Assembly: GCF_003060885.1 (NCBI RefSeq)
Contig: NZ_QAIG01000006.1
Location: 53,263-117,262 of the forward strand
Direction of reading: 5' to 3'
From: Pseudomonas sp. HMWF032
GTDB taxonomy: Bacteria > Pseudomonadota > Gammaproteobacteria > Pseudomonadales > Pseudomonadaceae
Length of the DNA stretch: 64,000 bases
Shown piece after piece: positions 29,510 to 38,228 of this stretch. Below the pieces are notes generated by a model, which saw only the letters and a list, made by a program, of their open reading frames with translations, searched no databases and had not been told where the DNA came from. The translations under genes were made by a program, and so were the position numbers. The number at the start of each line of letters is the position of its first letter. The stretch's first letter is position 1.

Positions 29510-29899
29510 TTAATGAGGAGGCGATTGCGGCGTTTCCGTCCGCCAAGCCACCCAGCACAGCGCCAAGGCGGCGAGATTGGTTGACAGCGGATTGAACGCC
29601 TGCAGCAGTAGATGGGGACTCAATAGCGCCACATCAAGCAGCAAGCCAATTAACAACACACCCGCCAGCAACAATGGCCAGCGCTGACGCCGCCAAAGCA
29701 GCAAAACACCCAGAATGATTTCCGCCAGACCGGCGATGCGCGCCACCCACTCGGGGTCTGGCAGATTGTGGGCCTGGATCATCGCTAGCTCATCCGGGCT
29801 TAGCCAGAGAATCTTCGGCACCAAGCCGTGCCAGATAAACACCAAAGCCAAGCTAATGCGCGCAATCCAGGCGATCTGCAGCAGGCGCGGATCAGTCAT
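29510..29899 (-). CDS. DoxX-like small membrane protein (129 aa)
   Basis: Four predicted helices (about 10-30, 48-66, 72-92, 98-115). The FIWHGLVPKIL segment in helix 1 and the AEIILGVLLL segment in helix 2 match DoxX/DUF4267-like proteins, often linked to thiol redox. ATG 29899 overlaps the end of the DCC gene by eight bases, so translation would depend on ribosomes arriving from that gene, which is interrupted here. Confidence 0.78.
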   Translation of the reverse strand: MTDPRLLQIAWIARISLALVFIWHGLVPKILWLSPDELAMIQAHNLPDPEWVARIAGLAEIILGVLLLWRRQRWPLLLAGVLLIGLLLDVALLSPHLLLQAFNPLSTNLAALALCWVAWRTETPQSPPH

Positions 29900-30332
29900 G
29901 CAAAAAGCGCCGAGCATGGTCGGCGTTTGGTATGAGGCAACTGTCGTAACGGCCGAATAACCGATAGCGATTTAACGCAATACGCTCATAGCACCTGTCA
30001 CGTATAGGCCTCGGAATCAGCCGCAGCCAGGCCAGCCAGCGCCATGGCTTAGGCAATTGCGCGACGATGCGCAGCACCGCCTCCGAACGCAGCAGCATTT
30101 GGCCATCCTCGATTAACGCCATGGTCTCGAAGCGCTCGGTGGGCAAACCGCCCCAAGCCAGAAGCGACTGGCCCTCGGCCGACTGCACCGAGGCCAAACG
30201 AAAGCGCTGCTCAACATCATGGCGAATCAGAAACTTCGCCTAGCCGTTACACAGCTTGCACACCCCGTCGAACAGCACCACGCGTTCGCCTGGCTGGATA
30301 AAGGGTGGCGGTATTTGTGTTTGCGCCTGCAT
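29892..30332 (-). pseudogene. DCC-family thiol-disulfide protein interrupted by an amber codon
   Basis: From ATG 30332 (with AAAGGAG seven bases upstream) the frame reads the DCC motif FDGVCKLCNG (residues 21-30) and then meets TAG at codon 31 (30242-30240). The same frame then continues without break to TGA at 29892-29894, giving the complete remainder of a DUF393/DCC domain (AKFLIRHD..., RYSLFG-like core, RRFLHD end). The family has Trp at the position of the stop (CNGW), so one change TGG to TAG explains it. The two Cys (25, 28) are before the stop; nearly all of the protein is lost unless amber is suppressed. It may be recent inactivation, a base-calling error or readthrough. Confidence 0.85.
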
Positions 30333-30355
30333 GCCCAACTCCTTTTGCCTGGCCT

Positions 30356-30928
30356 TTATGCGGCCGGGATACGGTAGTGGCCCGTAATCTTGAAGCTGAA
30401 GAGAATGTCCTCTTCCTGGGTGCCGCGGCCGATATTGTGCAGCACCAGGGGTACACCGCCGCGTGTCTGTCGGTCACTGATAATGCCGATATGGGTCAGG
30501 CCGCCGCCCAGATCCCAGGTGACGATATCGCCAGGGCGGTAGCCGGCCTCCTGGCCAAGCGCCAGCGCCCAGCCCTGTCGCTTGAACCAGGTCATTAAGT
30601 TCGGCACACGGCGATGATCAATATTGCTGTCGGGGCGGCTTAGCCCCCAGTTCTTGGGATACAGGCGAAAATTCGCACGCATGTCCTGATGCACGACCTG
30701 CTGCAAGTCGAGCCCCTGCTCGCGCAGCGCGCGAATCACCACATCGGTGCACACGCCGGTATTCAACGGTACATCGCCATTGGGGTAACTGAGGGGGCGA
30801 TAGGCCGGGTCATAGCCCAAGGTCATGCCAACCTGCTCGCGGGCGGCCGTGACCAGAGCATCGGCTTGCAACGCCCAGGCCTGGGCACTCAGCAGAATGC
30901 TCAATGCAACCAGCAGAATCGCCCGCAT
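30356..30928 (-). CDS. DUF1287 protein, exported (190 aa)
   Basis: Signal peptide 1-20 (ending AWA), then a full DUF1287 domain. Conserved residues Cys60 (NTGVCTDVV), His146 (LTHIGIISD) and His164 (LHNIGRGTQEED) have the spacing of an NlpC/P60-like papain fold, so it may be a periplasmic hydrolase acting on the cell wall; no activity is established. AAGGAGG precedes the ATG. It leads a likely transcription unit with the DCC and DoxX genes. Confidence 0.85.
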   Translation of the reverse strand: MRAILLVALSILLSAQAWALQADALVTAAREQVGMTLGYDPAYRPLSYPNGDVPLNTGVCTDVVIRALREQGLDLQQVVHQDMRANFRLYPKNWGLSRPDSNIDHRRVPNLMTWFKRQGWALALGQEAGYRPGDIVTWDLGGGLTHIGIISDRQTRGGVPLVLHNIGRGTQEEDILFSFKITGHYRIPAA

Positions 30929-30953
30929 AATGCCTCCTTAAATAGTTCAGCCG

Positions 30954-32069
30954 CTACTTAGCCACGGGATAGAGCAGCTCTTCCTTATAACCGGCCCACA
31001 CGCGCACGACATCGGGGAAGGCATCGTCCAGCGCTACATCGCCGCTGTCCACCAGCAGCGGCCGGCCTTCCAGCGTGCCGAGCTTGCGCTTGGTGGCGAC
31101 CACACGCAGATGCTCAAGGCCGATGGCGCGCAGTACCCGCGGGCTGATCTGCTGATTACCGCGCCCGATGATATGACCCTGACCACCAATGGCAGTGACC
31201 AGCAGACGCGCTGGATGGCCATCAATCAGTTCGAACAGCTGCGCCTCGGTGACATCACTGGCCAGCAGCTGACCATTCTCGATCACATCGACGCCGAGCA
31301 AGGTGGTCTCGATACCGAGATTCTGTGCCAAGCCATGCAGGGTTGATCCAGGGCCGAACACGTAGCGCACATCCTGCTCCCAGCTGTCATTGAGCCAGTC
31401 GGCCAGATCGCCCAACACCAACTCTTCCGACTCAACGCCGCCCTGTTTGACCTGCTGCACGTAGCCGCCCTCTTGCGGCACCGTCAGTTCGCCGTACCAG
31501 CGCGCCGTCACACGCCCCTCACGCAGGGCGCTTTCATCGATATCGCGCACTTCACCGCAGCTCAGGCGCACCAGGCCACCCTCGATCAGCCGCGCCGTCA
31601 ACTCACCCGCCGCACGCGGGCTGATGGCATACACCCCGGACTGGATCTTAACCCCAGCCGGAATGCCCAATACCGGCTGGCCTTCGCGCACGGCCGCGCA
31701 GATATCCCGCGCGGTTCCATCGCCACCGGCAAACAAAATCAGCGCCACACCAGCCCCCTGCAGCAGCTCAACCGCTTGCCGGGTATCGGCGGCGCAGCTC
31801 GGCCCGTCATCCAGCGCACCGACCACGCGGTGGGCAAAACCCATCTCACTCAGCAGGTCAGCACCCATCGCGCCAGGAAAAGTGACGAACTCCAGGCGTT
31901 CACGCAGCGGCCGCAGTACCTCAAGAGCCGTTTGCGTCCGCTGCGCCGCGTTGGCCACAACCCCCAAAGCCAAGGCCTGCTCGGCCATGCCGTCACTGCC
32001 CTTGAAACCCGCAGGGCCGCCCAGGCCGGCCAATGGGTTAATGATCAAGCCAATATGGAAAAGCCCCAT
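30954..32069 (-). CDS. ATP-NAD kinase family protein (371 aa)
   Basis: Member of the NAD-kinase/diacylglycerol-kinase superfamily, of the long ATP-NAD kinase-like branch distinct from NadK. GGDGT (115-119) is the nucleotide motif, and NPLAGLGG (11-18) the N-terminal loop. The natural phosphoryl acceptor of this branch is unknown. ATG 32069 is preceded by AGAGGG; the open frame reaches 32186 but lacks conserved sequence. Adjacent and divergent to the PA1571-family gene, the same pairing as PA1571/PA1572 in P. aeruginosa. Confidence 0.88.
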   Translation of the reverse strand: MGLFHIGLIINPLAGLGGPAGFKGSDGMAEQALALGVVANAAQRTQTALEVLRPLRERLEFVTFPGAMGADLLSEMGFAHRVVGALDDGPSCAADTRQAVELLQGAGVALILFAGGDGTARDICAAVREGQPVLGIPAGVKIQSGVYAISPRAAGELTARLIEGGLVRLSCGEVRDIDESALREGRVTARWYGELTVPQEGGYVQQVKQGGVESEELVLGDLADWLNDSWEQDVRYVFGPGSTLHGLAQNLGIETTLLGVDVIENGQLLASDVTEAQLFELIDGHPARLLVTAIGGQGHIIGRGNQQISPRVLRAIGLEHLRVVATKRKLGTLEGRPLLVDSGDVALDDAFPDVVRVWAGYKEELLYPVAK

Positions 32070-32221
32070 AACACCCTCTGATTCAATACCTGCCGGCCCT
32101 GGCACAGTGCCTGCAATGGCTATCTTGCCCTGTGTCTTGCGGCGGTTTTCTGCCGTCGCAGTTGTCATAGCGCCTTCATCTAACACTCATAAAATCGCGC
32201 TAACCGATGAGGAGACAAGCC

Positions 32222-32383
32222 ATGCACAGCCAACAACAGAATTCGCAAAAAAATACGACAATGCCGATTGGTGGCTTTGTCATCGACGCCCAGGGCCGTG
32301 AAATTCCGATCACCGAAGAGATGATCCAACAGGCCTGCAACGCGCTGGAAAAAGCCCAGCAGCAAGCCACTAAGCGTAAGTAA
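32222..32383 (+). CDS. PA1571-family protein (53 aa)
   Basis: A short conserved Pseudomonas protein of unknown function. ATG 32222 has GAGGAG upstream; TAA is at 32381-32383. Features: Gln/Asn-rich N-terminus, the core MPIGGFVIDAQGREIPI and a C-terminal helix (TEEMIQQACNALEKA) ending in a basic tail. No signal peptide. Recognised from its pairing with the ATP-NAD kinase gene and its sequence pattern. Confidence 0.75.
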   Translation: MHSQQQNSQKNTTMPIGGFVIDAQGREIPITEEMIQQACNALEKAQQQATKRK

Positions 32384-32395
32384 GCTCGTCACTTT

Positions 32396-32469
32396 GTAGG
32401 GTGGGTGACGTCTTTTCATCCACCATTAAGACCGCCAACGGTGGGTGGGTGCAGTACCCTCCACCCTAC
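32396..32469. repeat. REP-like palindromic element with GTAG ends
   Basis: GTAGGGTGG (32396-32404) and CCACCCTAC (32461-32469) are inverted ends of a 74-base unit; an internal copy of GGTGGGTGG lies at about 32440. GTAG at the tip is the hallmark of REP sequences mobilised by REP-associated tyrosine transposases. The right end supplies the TAG stop codon of pdxB (32468-32466). Confidence 0.65.
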
Positions 32470-33614
32470 TCCTTCAGCTTCGCACCCAACGCCTGCACCA
32501 GGCTTACCAACGCCGGCGCCTCACCCTTTAAGCAAACCTTGAGCCCGTCGATTTCCCGGCGCATCGGGTAGTGCTTGCGCAGCCCGTCAAACGCCACCCG
32601 CCGCGTTGCCGCATCGCCGCCCTGCAGACTCCGGCGAAAGTCCGCATCATCGCGGCGCGGGTCATACACCGCGCGGCAGACACTGGCCAAGGCCCAGGCC
32701 GGATCGGCGCTGGCATCGATAGTCAGATCACTCAGCCACGGCGCGGGCATCAGCTGCGCCAGTTCGGTACTCGACTCAACACCCAGGTGCCGACACAGGG
32801 CCTGATAGATCTGCGCCGTACCGCGCAGCTTGCCGTCGAGGCTGTAGCCGGCAATATGCGGCGTGGCAATGCGGCACAACGCGGCCAGTTCGACATCGGC
32901 CTGTGGCTCGCCTTCCCAGACATCCAGCACCACCTGCAGATCGCTGCGCTGCGTCAACAACTGGCGCAATGCCTTGTTATCCACCACCGCGCCACGGCTG
33001 GCGTTGATCAGCCAGCTACCGGATTTAAGTGAGTCCAGGCGAGCGGCATCGAACAGATGATGGGTGGGGTGCTCGCCTAGACGTTCCAACGGTGTATGCA
33101 GGCTGATCACATCACATTCATCCAGCACCTGCTGCAAGCTGACGAAATCACCGCCCTCCACCGCCTGACGTGGCGGATCGCAGACCAGCACATGCCAACC
33201 CAGGCCGCGCAGCACCTTGAGCAGACGACTGCCGACCTGCCCCGCGCCGACTACGCCATAGGTACGCGTTGCCAGATCAATGCCCTGCTGCTCGGCCAAT
33301 ACCAGCAGGCTGCCCAGCACATAATCGACCACGCCACGGGCATTACAGCCCGGCGCGCTAGCCCAGGCGATATCAACCTGCTGGAGGTAATCGAGATCAA
33401 GGTGGTCGGTGCCGATGGTGCAGGTGCCGACAAACCTTACTGGCGAGCCTTCGAGCAGCGCACGGTTAACCTGTGTCACCGAGCGCACCAGCAACAGGTC
33501 AGCATCGGCGACAGCTGCCGCATCGATGCTGCGGCCGGGCAGGCAACGAATTTCACCAAAACCGGCAAAGAATTCGTCAAGCAGGGGGATATTTTCATCG
33601 GCAACGATGCGCAT
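32466..33614 (-). CDS. pdxB: Erythronate-4-phosphate dehydrogenase
   Basis: Second step of DXP-dependent pyridoxal-5'-phosphate synthesis: oxidises 4-phosphoerythronate. 382 residues in the D-2-hydroxyacid dehydrogenase fold: NAD motif GAGQVG (123-128), catalytic Arg207, Glu236 and His253 (TPHIAGYS), and the extra C-terminal dimerisation domain typical of PdxB. The stop codon lies in the end of a GTAG repeat. Divergent from the MATE gene. Confidence 0.96.
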   Translation of the reverse strand: MRIVADENIPLLDEFFAGFGEIRCLPGRSIDAAAVADADLLLVRSVTQVNRALLEGSPVRFVGTCTIGTDHLDLDYLQQVDIAWASAPGCNARGVVDYVLGSLLVLAEQQGIDLATRTYGVVGAGQVGSRLLKVLRGLGWHVLVCDPPRQAVEGGDFVSLQQVLDECDVISLHTPLERLGEHPTHHLFDAARLDSLKSGSWLINASRGAVVDNKALRQLLTQRSDLQVVLDVWEGEPQADVELAALCRIATPHIAGYSLDGKLRGTAQIYQALCRHLGVESSTELAQLMPAPWLSDLTIDASADPAWALASVCRAVYDPRRDDADFRRSLQGGDAATRRVAFDGLRKHYPMRREIDGLKVCLKGEAPALVSLVQALGAKLKE

Positions 33615-33791
33615 AGGGGTCTGTTCCCGTGCTCCAAAAATCAGGCCGGCATTCTAACCTGCCAGCACGGCTTGGCTACGCTGAGTCATGTAATGCGTTC
33701 ATCGCACTGAAACATCACGCGACAAGGTTTCCTGACCAAGCCGTCAAGGCGTAGACTGCACGGTTTCCTGATATAAGCCGGATACACTTCA

Positions 33792-35171
33792 ATGCTTGCC
33801 CAAACCCGTTTGCAGCGCGTCAGCACCGAGTTCTACAGCCTGCTGAAGCTCGCAACGCCGATCATCATTGCCCAATTGGCCAACACCGCCATGGGCTTCG
33901 TCGATACCGTGATGGCCGGCCGGGTCAGCCCGCAGGACCTGGCCGCCGTGGCACTGGGCAACTCAATCTGGGTGCCGGTGTTTCTGCTGATGACCGGCAT
34001 TCTGCTGGCCACCACGCCCAAGGTCGCACAGCGCTTCGGTGCAGGCGCGCAAAACGAAATTGGCCCTCTGGTGCGGCAGGCACTGTGGCTGGCGCTGGCG
34101 GTGGGTATCGCGGCGGCGGTGATTCTGTGGAACGCAGAAATCATTCTCAGCCTGATGAACGTCGACCCGGCACTGATCGAGCCCGCCATGGGCTACCTGC
34201 GTGCTGTGGCCTGCGGTTTTCCAGCCGTAGCCCTGTACCACGTGCTGCGCTGCTTCAGTGATGGCCTCGGGCATACCCGGCCGAGCATGGTCATCGGCCT
34301 GAGTGGCCTGGCGCTGAACATCCCGCTCAATTACATCTTTATCTATGGCAAGTTCGGGTTACCGGCCATGGGCGGCGTCGGCTGCGGCTGGGCCACTGGC
34401 CTGGTAATGGGTTTTATGTTCCTGAGCATGCTCTGGTGGGTGAAGTGGGCGCCGTTCTATCAGCCGAGCAAAATCTTCAGCCACTTCGAATGGCCACAGT
34501 GGCCGGTGCTCAAGCGCCTGCTCTCGGTCGGTTTGCCGATTGGCATTGCGGTGTTTGCCGAGTCGAGTATCTTCGCGGTGATCGCGCTATTGATAGGCGG
34601 CCTAGGCGCCACCGTGGTGGCCGGGCACCAGATCGCCCTGAACTTCAGCTCCATGGTGTTTATGATCCCCTACTCCCTGGGCATGGCCGCTACCGTACGC
34701 GTCGGCCAGGCGCTGGGCCGTGGCGAGCCGCGTGAGGCGCGTTTTGCGGCTGGGGTGAGCATGGCGGCGGCGCTAGGTTACGCCTGCCTGTCGGCCAGCC
34801 TGATGCTGCTATTGCGCGAACAGATTGCGCAGATCTACACCCCAGACCGCGCAGTAATTGCGGTGGCCACCACGCTGCTGGTGTATTCGGCGCTCTTCCA
34901 GTTCTCCGACGCCATTCAGGTGACGGCTGCCGGCGCACTGCGCGGCTATCAGGACACCCGCGTCACCATGATCCTGACCCTGTTCGCCTATTGGGGCATC
35001 GGCTTACCGGTGGGTTATGTGCTCGGCCTGACCGACTGGTTCGGCGAACCCAGCGGCCCCAGCGGGCTCTGGCAGGGTCTGGTGGTTGGCCTGACCTGCG
35101 CTGGCGGCATGCTCGCTGTACGCCTGGCCGGCAGCGCGCGCAAACGCATCCGAGCCGCTAAGATGGCCTGA
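33792..35171 (+). CDS. MATE-family multidrug efflux transporter, NorM-like
   Basis: Inner-membrane exporter of 459 residues with twelve predicted helices in two bundles. MATE landmarks include the N-terminal LATPIIIAQLANTAMGFVDT and the repeated sequence AAGALRGYQDTR in the second half. The branch fits NorM/PmpM, which couple Na+ or H+ to export of cationic drugs. Its TGA overlaps the ATG of the next frame (TGATG), so the two were probably translationally coupled. Confidence 0.92.
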   Translation: MLAQTRLQRVSTEFYSLLKLATPIIIAQLANTAMGFVDTVMAGRVSPQDLAAVALGNSIWVPVFLLMTGILLATTPKVAQRFGAGAQNEIGPLVRQALWLALAVGIAAAVILWNAEIILSLMNVDPALIEPAMGYLRAVACGFPAVALYHVLRCFSDGLGHTRPSMVIGLSGLALNIPLNYIFIYGKFGLPAMGGVGCGWATGLVMGFMFLSMLWWVKWAPFYQPSKIFSHFEWPQWPVLKRLLSVGLPIGIAVFAESSIFAVIALLIGGLGATVVAGHQIALNFSSMVFMIPYSLGMAATVRVGQALGRGEPREARFAAGVSMAAALGYACLSASLMLLLREQIAQIYTPDRAVIAVATTLLVYSALFQFSDAIQVTAAGALRGYQDTRVTMILTLFAYWGIGLPVGYVLGLTDWFGEPSGPSGLWQGLVVGLTCAGGMLAVRLAGSARKRIRAAKMA

Positions 35172-35831
35172 TGAACGCCCGCTCGCTGCACTGTGCCTGC
35201 ACGCCTACCGATGATGGCCTGGCGCTGCAGGCAGATTACCTGCAGCGATTAAGCAATGCTCTGGACGTGAAACCGGCTAGGTCTTTCGACGCCAGCGAAC
35301 TGACCCGCTATCGCCTACCCGCTCGGCGCGAACGACTGCTAGAAATTGCCGAGCTGCGCATCAGCCTGCTGGACCTGCTGGTCGACGCGCGTCGCTGCCC
35401 TGCAACAGCAGATAAGCCCGCGCAACAACAGCCTCGGTAAACAGCTCACGCCCAGCAGCCAACTGGCCTATAAAGGCGATCTGCTGCGCACTCTGGATGC
35501 CCTGGCGCAGCTGGCAGGCATCGGTAGCACACTGCCAGCCGCGTTACCGCCGAGTGCCGAGCAGCTGGATCCGCTGTGCTTCGCCCTGCATGCCAGCGAC
35601 CAGGGCGGCCAACTGATCAGCAGCCTGCGCAGCCTCAGCGGCGTTGCGCAGATACCCCCAGCGACGCGGGAAGACCTGCAGCAATTGAGCAGTGACGAGG
35701 CGTCGTTATGGGCGGACTTTCAACAGGCCACCGCACGGCATGTGCGCAGTTGTCAGGACGTGCTGAACAGCTGCGGCCTGGCGCCCGGTCAATCGGGATG
35801 GACGGGCCAAGCTGCCAGCGTCGACCAGTAG
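35171..35831 (+). pseudogene. Frameshifted hypothetical gene after the MATE transporter
   Basis: The ATG at 35171 overlaps the MATE stop. The first frame gives about 72 helical residues (to LLDLLVDAR) and then runs into unlike, basic sequence and a stop at 35440. From near 35390 another frame carries on with the same amphipathic helical character (AALQQQISPRN... LAYKGDLLRTLDALAQLAG) to TAG 35831. An extra base at about 35385-35395 explains the break. The joined product would be some 219 residues, cytoplasmic and rich in Leu/Gln/Ala; I do not recognise a family. Its end overlaps the opposite gene by 43 bases. Confidence 0.65.
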
Positions 35832-36244
35832 GCTTCGGACAACAATTCACGCCCCGCCAGCAGGTGGGCCAGGTAATCAGCGCTGGGCAACAGCCCTTCT
35901 TCACGAAAGACCGGGTTAGCGATATACACCCAGGCCGGCTGCACGCCGTGGGCCGCGACAATCGGCAGGCATTCGCGGCTGTAATAGATCGGCGTACCTT
36001 CAAAGTGATCCAGCTTGGCGATCTCACCAGCGTCGGCCAGGCGATACAGCACACCTTCCACCCGCCCCTGGCGCTGATGACGGATATTGGCGTAGGCCCG
36101 CCCCGGCGCCCGATCCGCCGCCCGCTTGTTAAAGCACAGGCTGTAACCGGGAAGATGACCCGGCAGTGCCTCCAGCACCGTCATGCCACGGGCCTGCATG
36201 CGTGCCAGGTTCATATTCGAGCCGTAGGCGAAGTACCAGTTCAT
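35789..36244 (-). CDS. Gamma-glutamylcyclotransferase-like protein
   Basis: A 151-residue AIG2/GGCT fold. YFAYGSNM (4-11) is the substrate-binding loop and Glu82 (HFEGTPIYY) the catalytic acid. Such enzymes release 5-oxoproline from gamma-glutamyl compounds; the exact substrate is unknown. The ATG overlaps the tusA stop (TAATG), so it is cotranslated with tusA. Confidence 0.85.
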   Translation of the reverse strand: MNWYFAYGSNMNLARMQARGMTVLEALPGHLPGYSLCFNKRAADRAPGRAYANIRHQRQGRVEGVLYRLADAGEIAKLDHFEGTPIYYSRECLPIVAAHGVQPAWVYIANPVFREEGLLPSADYLAHLLAGRELLSEAYWSTLAAWPVHPD

Positions 36245-36495
36245 TAGTCGAGCTTCTTGCGGATCAGGTATAGGTAGGTCGCACCCTCTTCGGCCTGCTC
36301 CACCAATTCATGGCCAAGAAACACGCAGAATTTTGGAATATCGCGACGGGTCGAAGGGTCGGTGGCAATCACCTTGAGCAGGCCGCCGGCCTGCAGGTCG
36401 CGCACCTTATTGTGCAGCATCATCACCGGCTCGGGGCAATTGAGCCCGCTGGCGTCGAGGGTGGCATCGGGAATGGCGGTGGTTTGCAAAGACAT
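36244..36495 (-). CDS. tusA: Sulfurtransferase TusA
   Basis: Small sulfur carrier (83 aa) that takes persulfide from IscS and passes it on for tRNA 2-thiouridine and other uses. The CPEP motif with Cys20 and the C-terminal FLGHELVEQ segment are typical. ATG 36495 gives the normal length; the frame is open to 36543. Pairing with a gammaglutamyl-cyclotransferase gene may reflect thiol metabolism. Confidence 0.93.
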   Translation of the reverse strand: MSLQTTAIPDATLDASGLNCPEPVMMLHNKVRDLQAGGLLKVIATDPSTRRDIPKFCVFLGHELVEQAEEGATYLYLIRKKLD

Positions 36496-36682
36496 CGGCA
36501 GGCTCCAGTAGCAGGCCGCTATTCTCGCGCAAAGCTGACCCAAAGGTCATCTAGCGCCTGATGGAAAACGCCTGTGTAGCGAGATTGGCTCGACAACAGG
36601 TCAACACAACCTTGGATGGGCAGGCAGCCACGCCCTGATCAGGCAGGCTGCGCAGCGTCCACCATTCCAATAAGAGCCATCT

Positions 36683-38224
36683 ATGCGCCCTGCCTTGCTA
36701 CTCGCCGCGTTGCTACTCAGTGGCTGTGCCGCCCGTGATCAACTGCCGGACTTCAGCGCCAGCGCGCAGCAGGATCTACCAGCCACCCACTTTGATGCAG
36801 TGATCCATGGTCGCGATGGCACACGGCTGTCGGCCACCGTATTCCAGCCTGCACTCAAGGTGGGCGAACAGGCGCCGGTGATCGTGCATACCCACGGCTG
36901 GGGCGGCTGGCGCGTTACCCGGCCGAGCGGCTTCTACGGCACGCAGATGATGTCTGGTCGCGCCGCGTTGAAGGCCTGGCAGGCCGGTTACTGGGTGATC
37001 AGCTATGACCAGCGCGGCTGGGGCGGCAGCGAGGGAGATATCGAGATGATGGACCCCGACTATGAAGTGCAGGATGCCCTGGCCGTGATCGACTGGGCCG
37101 CCGCCAACCTGCCACGCCTGAGCATGGACGGACCGAATGACCCCAAGGTCGGTATGCTCGGCGAAAGCTACGGCGGCGCCGTGCAGCTGCTTGCGTCAGC
37201 TACGGACCCGCGCATCGACGCGATTGTGCCGATTGCCACCTGGTACGACCTAAGCGAAGCCCTGGCCCCGGACAGCCACCTGAAAATCGGCTGGACCAGT
37301 GTGCTGCTCAGCTTGGGCCTGTCCACCGGCTATGACCTGGGCAAGTTCGTCCAAGCACCCTACCTGAAAAGCGCTGATGGCCGTATGCGCGAACCGGTGC
37401 GCGACGAACTCAAAGCCCACAGCTTGACCAGCTACTGCGCACGAGGCCAGCGTCCGCAGGCTGATGCCCTGCTGATCCAGGGCATGCGTGACACTCTGTT
37501 CCCACTCAACCAGGGGCTGGCGATTCGTGATTGCCTGCAACAGGGTGAGCGTGATGTGCGTCTGCTCGGCATGCAGGGTGGGCATATTTTGCCGCCGCCG
37601 ATGCAGCGCTGGAGCGGCCTGCCGCCGTTCAATAACGAAGCGGTGCTGAACTGCGACGGTCGGGCAATCAACCTCTACCAGAGCATCATCAGCTGGTACG
37701 AAGACAAGCTGCGCGGGCGCAAGGGCGTGGCGGCGAGCATTCCCGACTTCTGCGTCAGCCTCGATCTGGATCAGGGCGTGGCCCTGCAGCAACTACCGAC
37801 GAATCAACGTATCGCGCTGCCGACCACGGCGATTCGGCCGTTTAGCAGCGGGCTGCTGCAAGCGTCGCGGTTTATCCCGCTGCAACAGGTGCAGACGAGC
37901 AGCGCCCTGGTGGGCGTGCCACGCGTGCATCTGGAAAACGCCGAGGGACTGCCGACGCTGTTTGCCGCCCTGGTGGTCAAGCGCGCCGATGGCAGCAGTG
38001 AGGTACTCAGTGAACAGGTCACCCCGCTCAATGGGCAAGTCAGCACGGAACTGGCTGCCGTCAGCGCAGAGCTGCAACCGGGCGACACCTTGGGCCTGCG
38101 TATCAGCGGCTTTAGTGGCCAATACCTGTTCAACGGTTCCTGGCAGCTCTCCAGCAGCACCCTGCAAGGTAGCGTCGAGTGGCCGCAGTTGCTGCCGCTA
38201 CAGCCGCAACTGGCACGGCATTGA
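36683..38224 (+). CDS. S15/CocE-like alpha/beta hydrolase lipoprotein (513 aa)
   Basis: Lipoprotein signal peptide with lipobox LLSGC (lipidated Cys15), so anchored in a membrane of the envelope. The catalytic domain has HGWGG (71-75), DQRGWGGSEG (109-118) and the nucleophile Ser162 in GESYGG, all typical of X-Pro dipeptidyl-peptidase (S15)/CocE acylases. A C-terminal beta-rich domain (about 390-510) resembles the jelly-roll of that family. Substrate unknown: peptides, esters or acyl compounds are possible. Confidence 0.85.
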   Translation: MRPALLLAALLLSGCAARDQLPDFSASAQQDLPATHFDAVIHGRDGTRLSATVFQPALKVGEQAPVIVHTHGWGGWRVTRPSGFYGTQMMSGRAALKAWQAGYWVISYDQRGWGGSEGDIEMMDPDYEVQDALAVIDWAAANLPRLSMDGPNDPKVGMLGESYGGAVQLLASATDPRIDAIVPIATWYDLSEALAPDSHLKIGWTSVLLSLGLSTGYDLGKFVQAPYLKSADGRMREPVRDELKAHSLTSYCARGQRPQADALLIQGMRDTLFPLNQGLAIRDCLQQGERDVRLLGMQGGHILPPPMQRWSGLPPFNNEAVLNCDGRAINLYQSIISWYEDKLRGRKGVAASIPDFCVSLDLDQGVALQQLPTNQRIALPTTAIRPFSSGLLQASRFIPLQQVQTSSALVGVPRVHLENAEGLPTLFAALVVKRADGSSEVLSEQVTPLNGQVSTELAAVSAELQPGDTLGLRISGFSGQYLFNGSWQLSSSTLQGSVEWPQLLPLQPQLARH

Positions 38225-38228
38225 GGGG

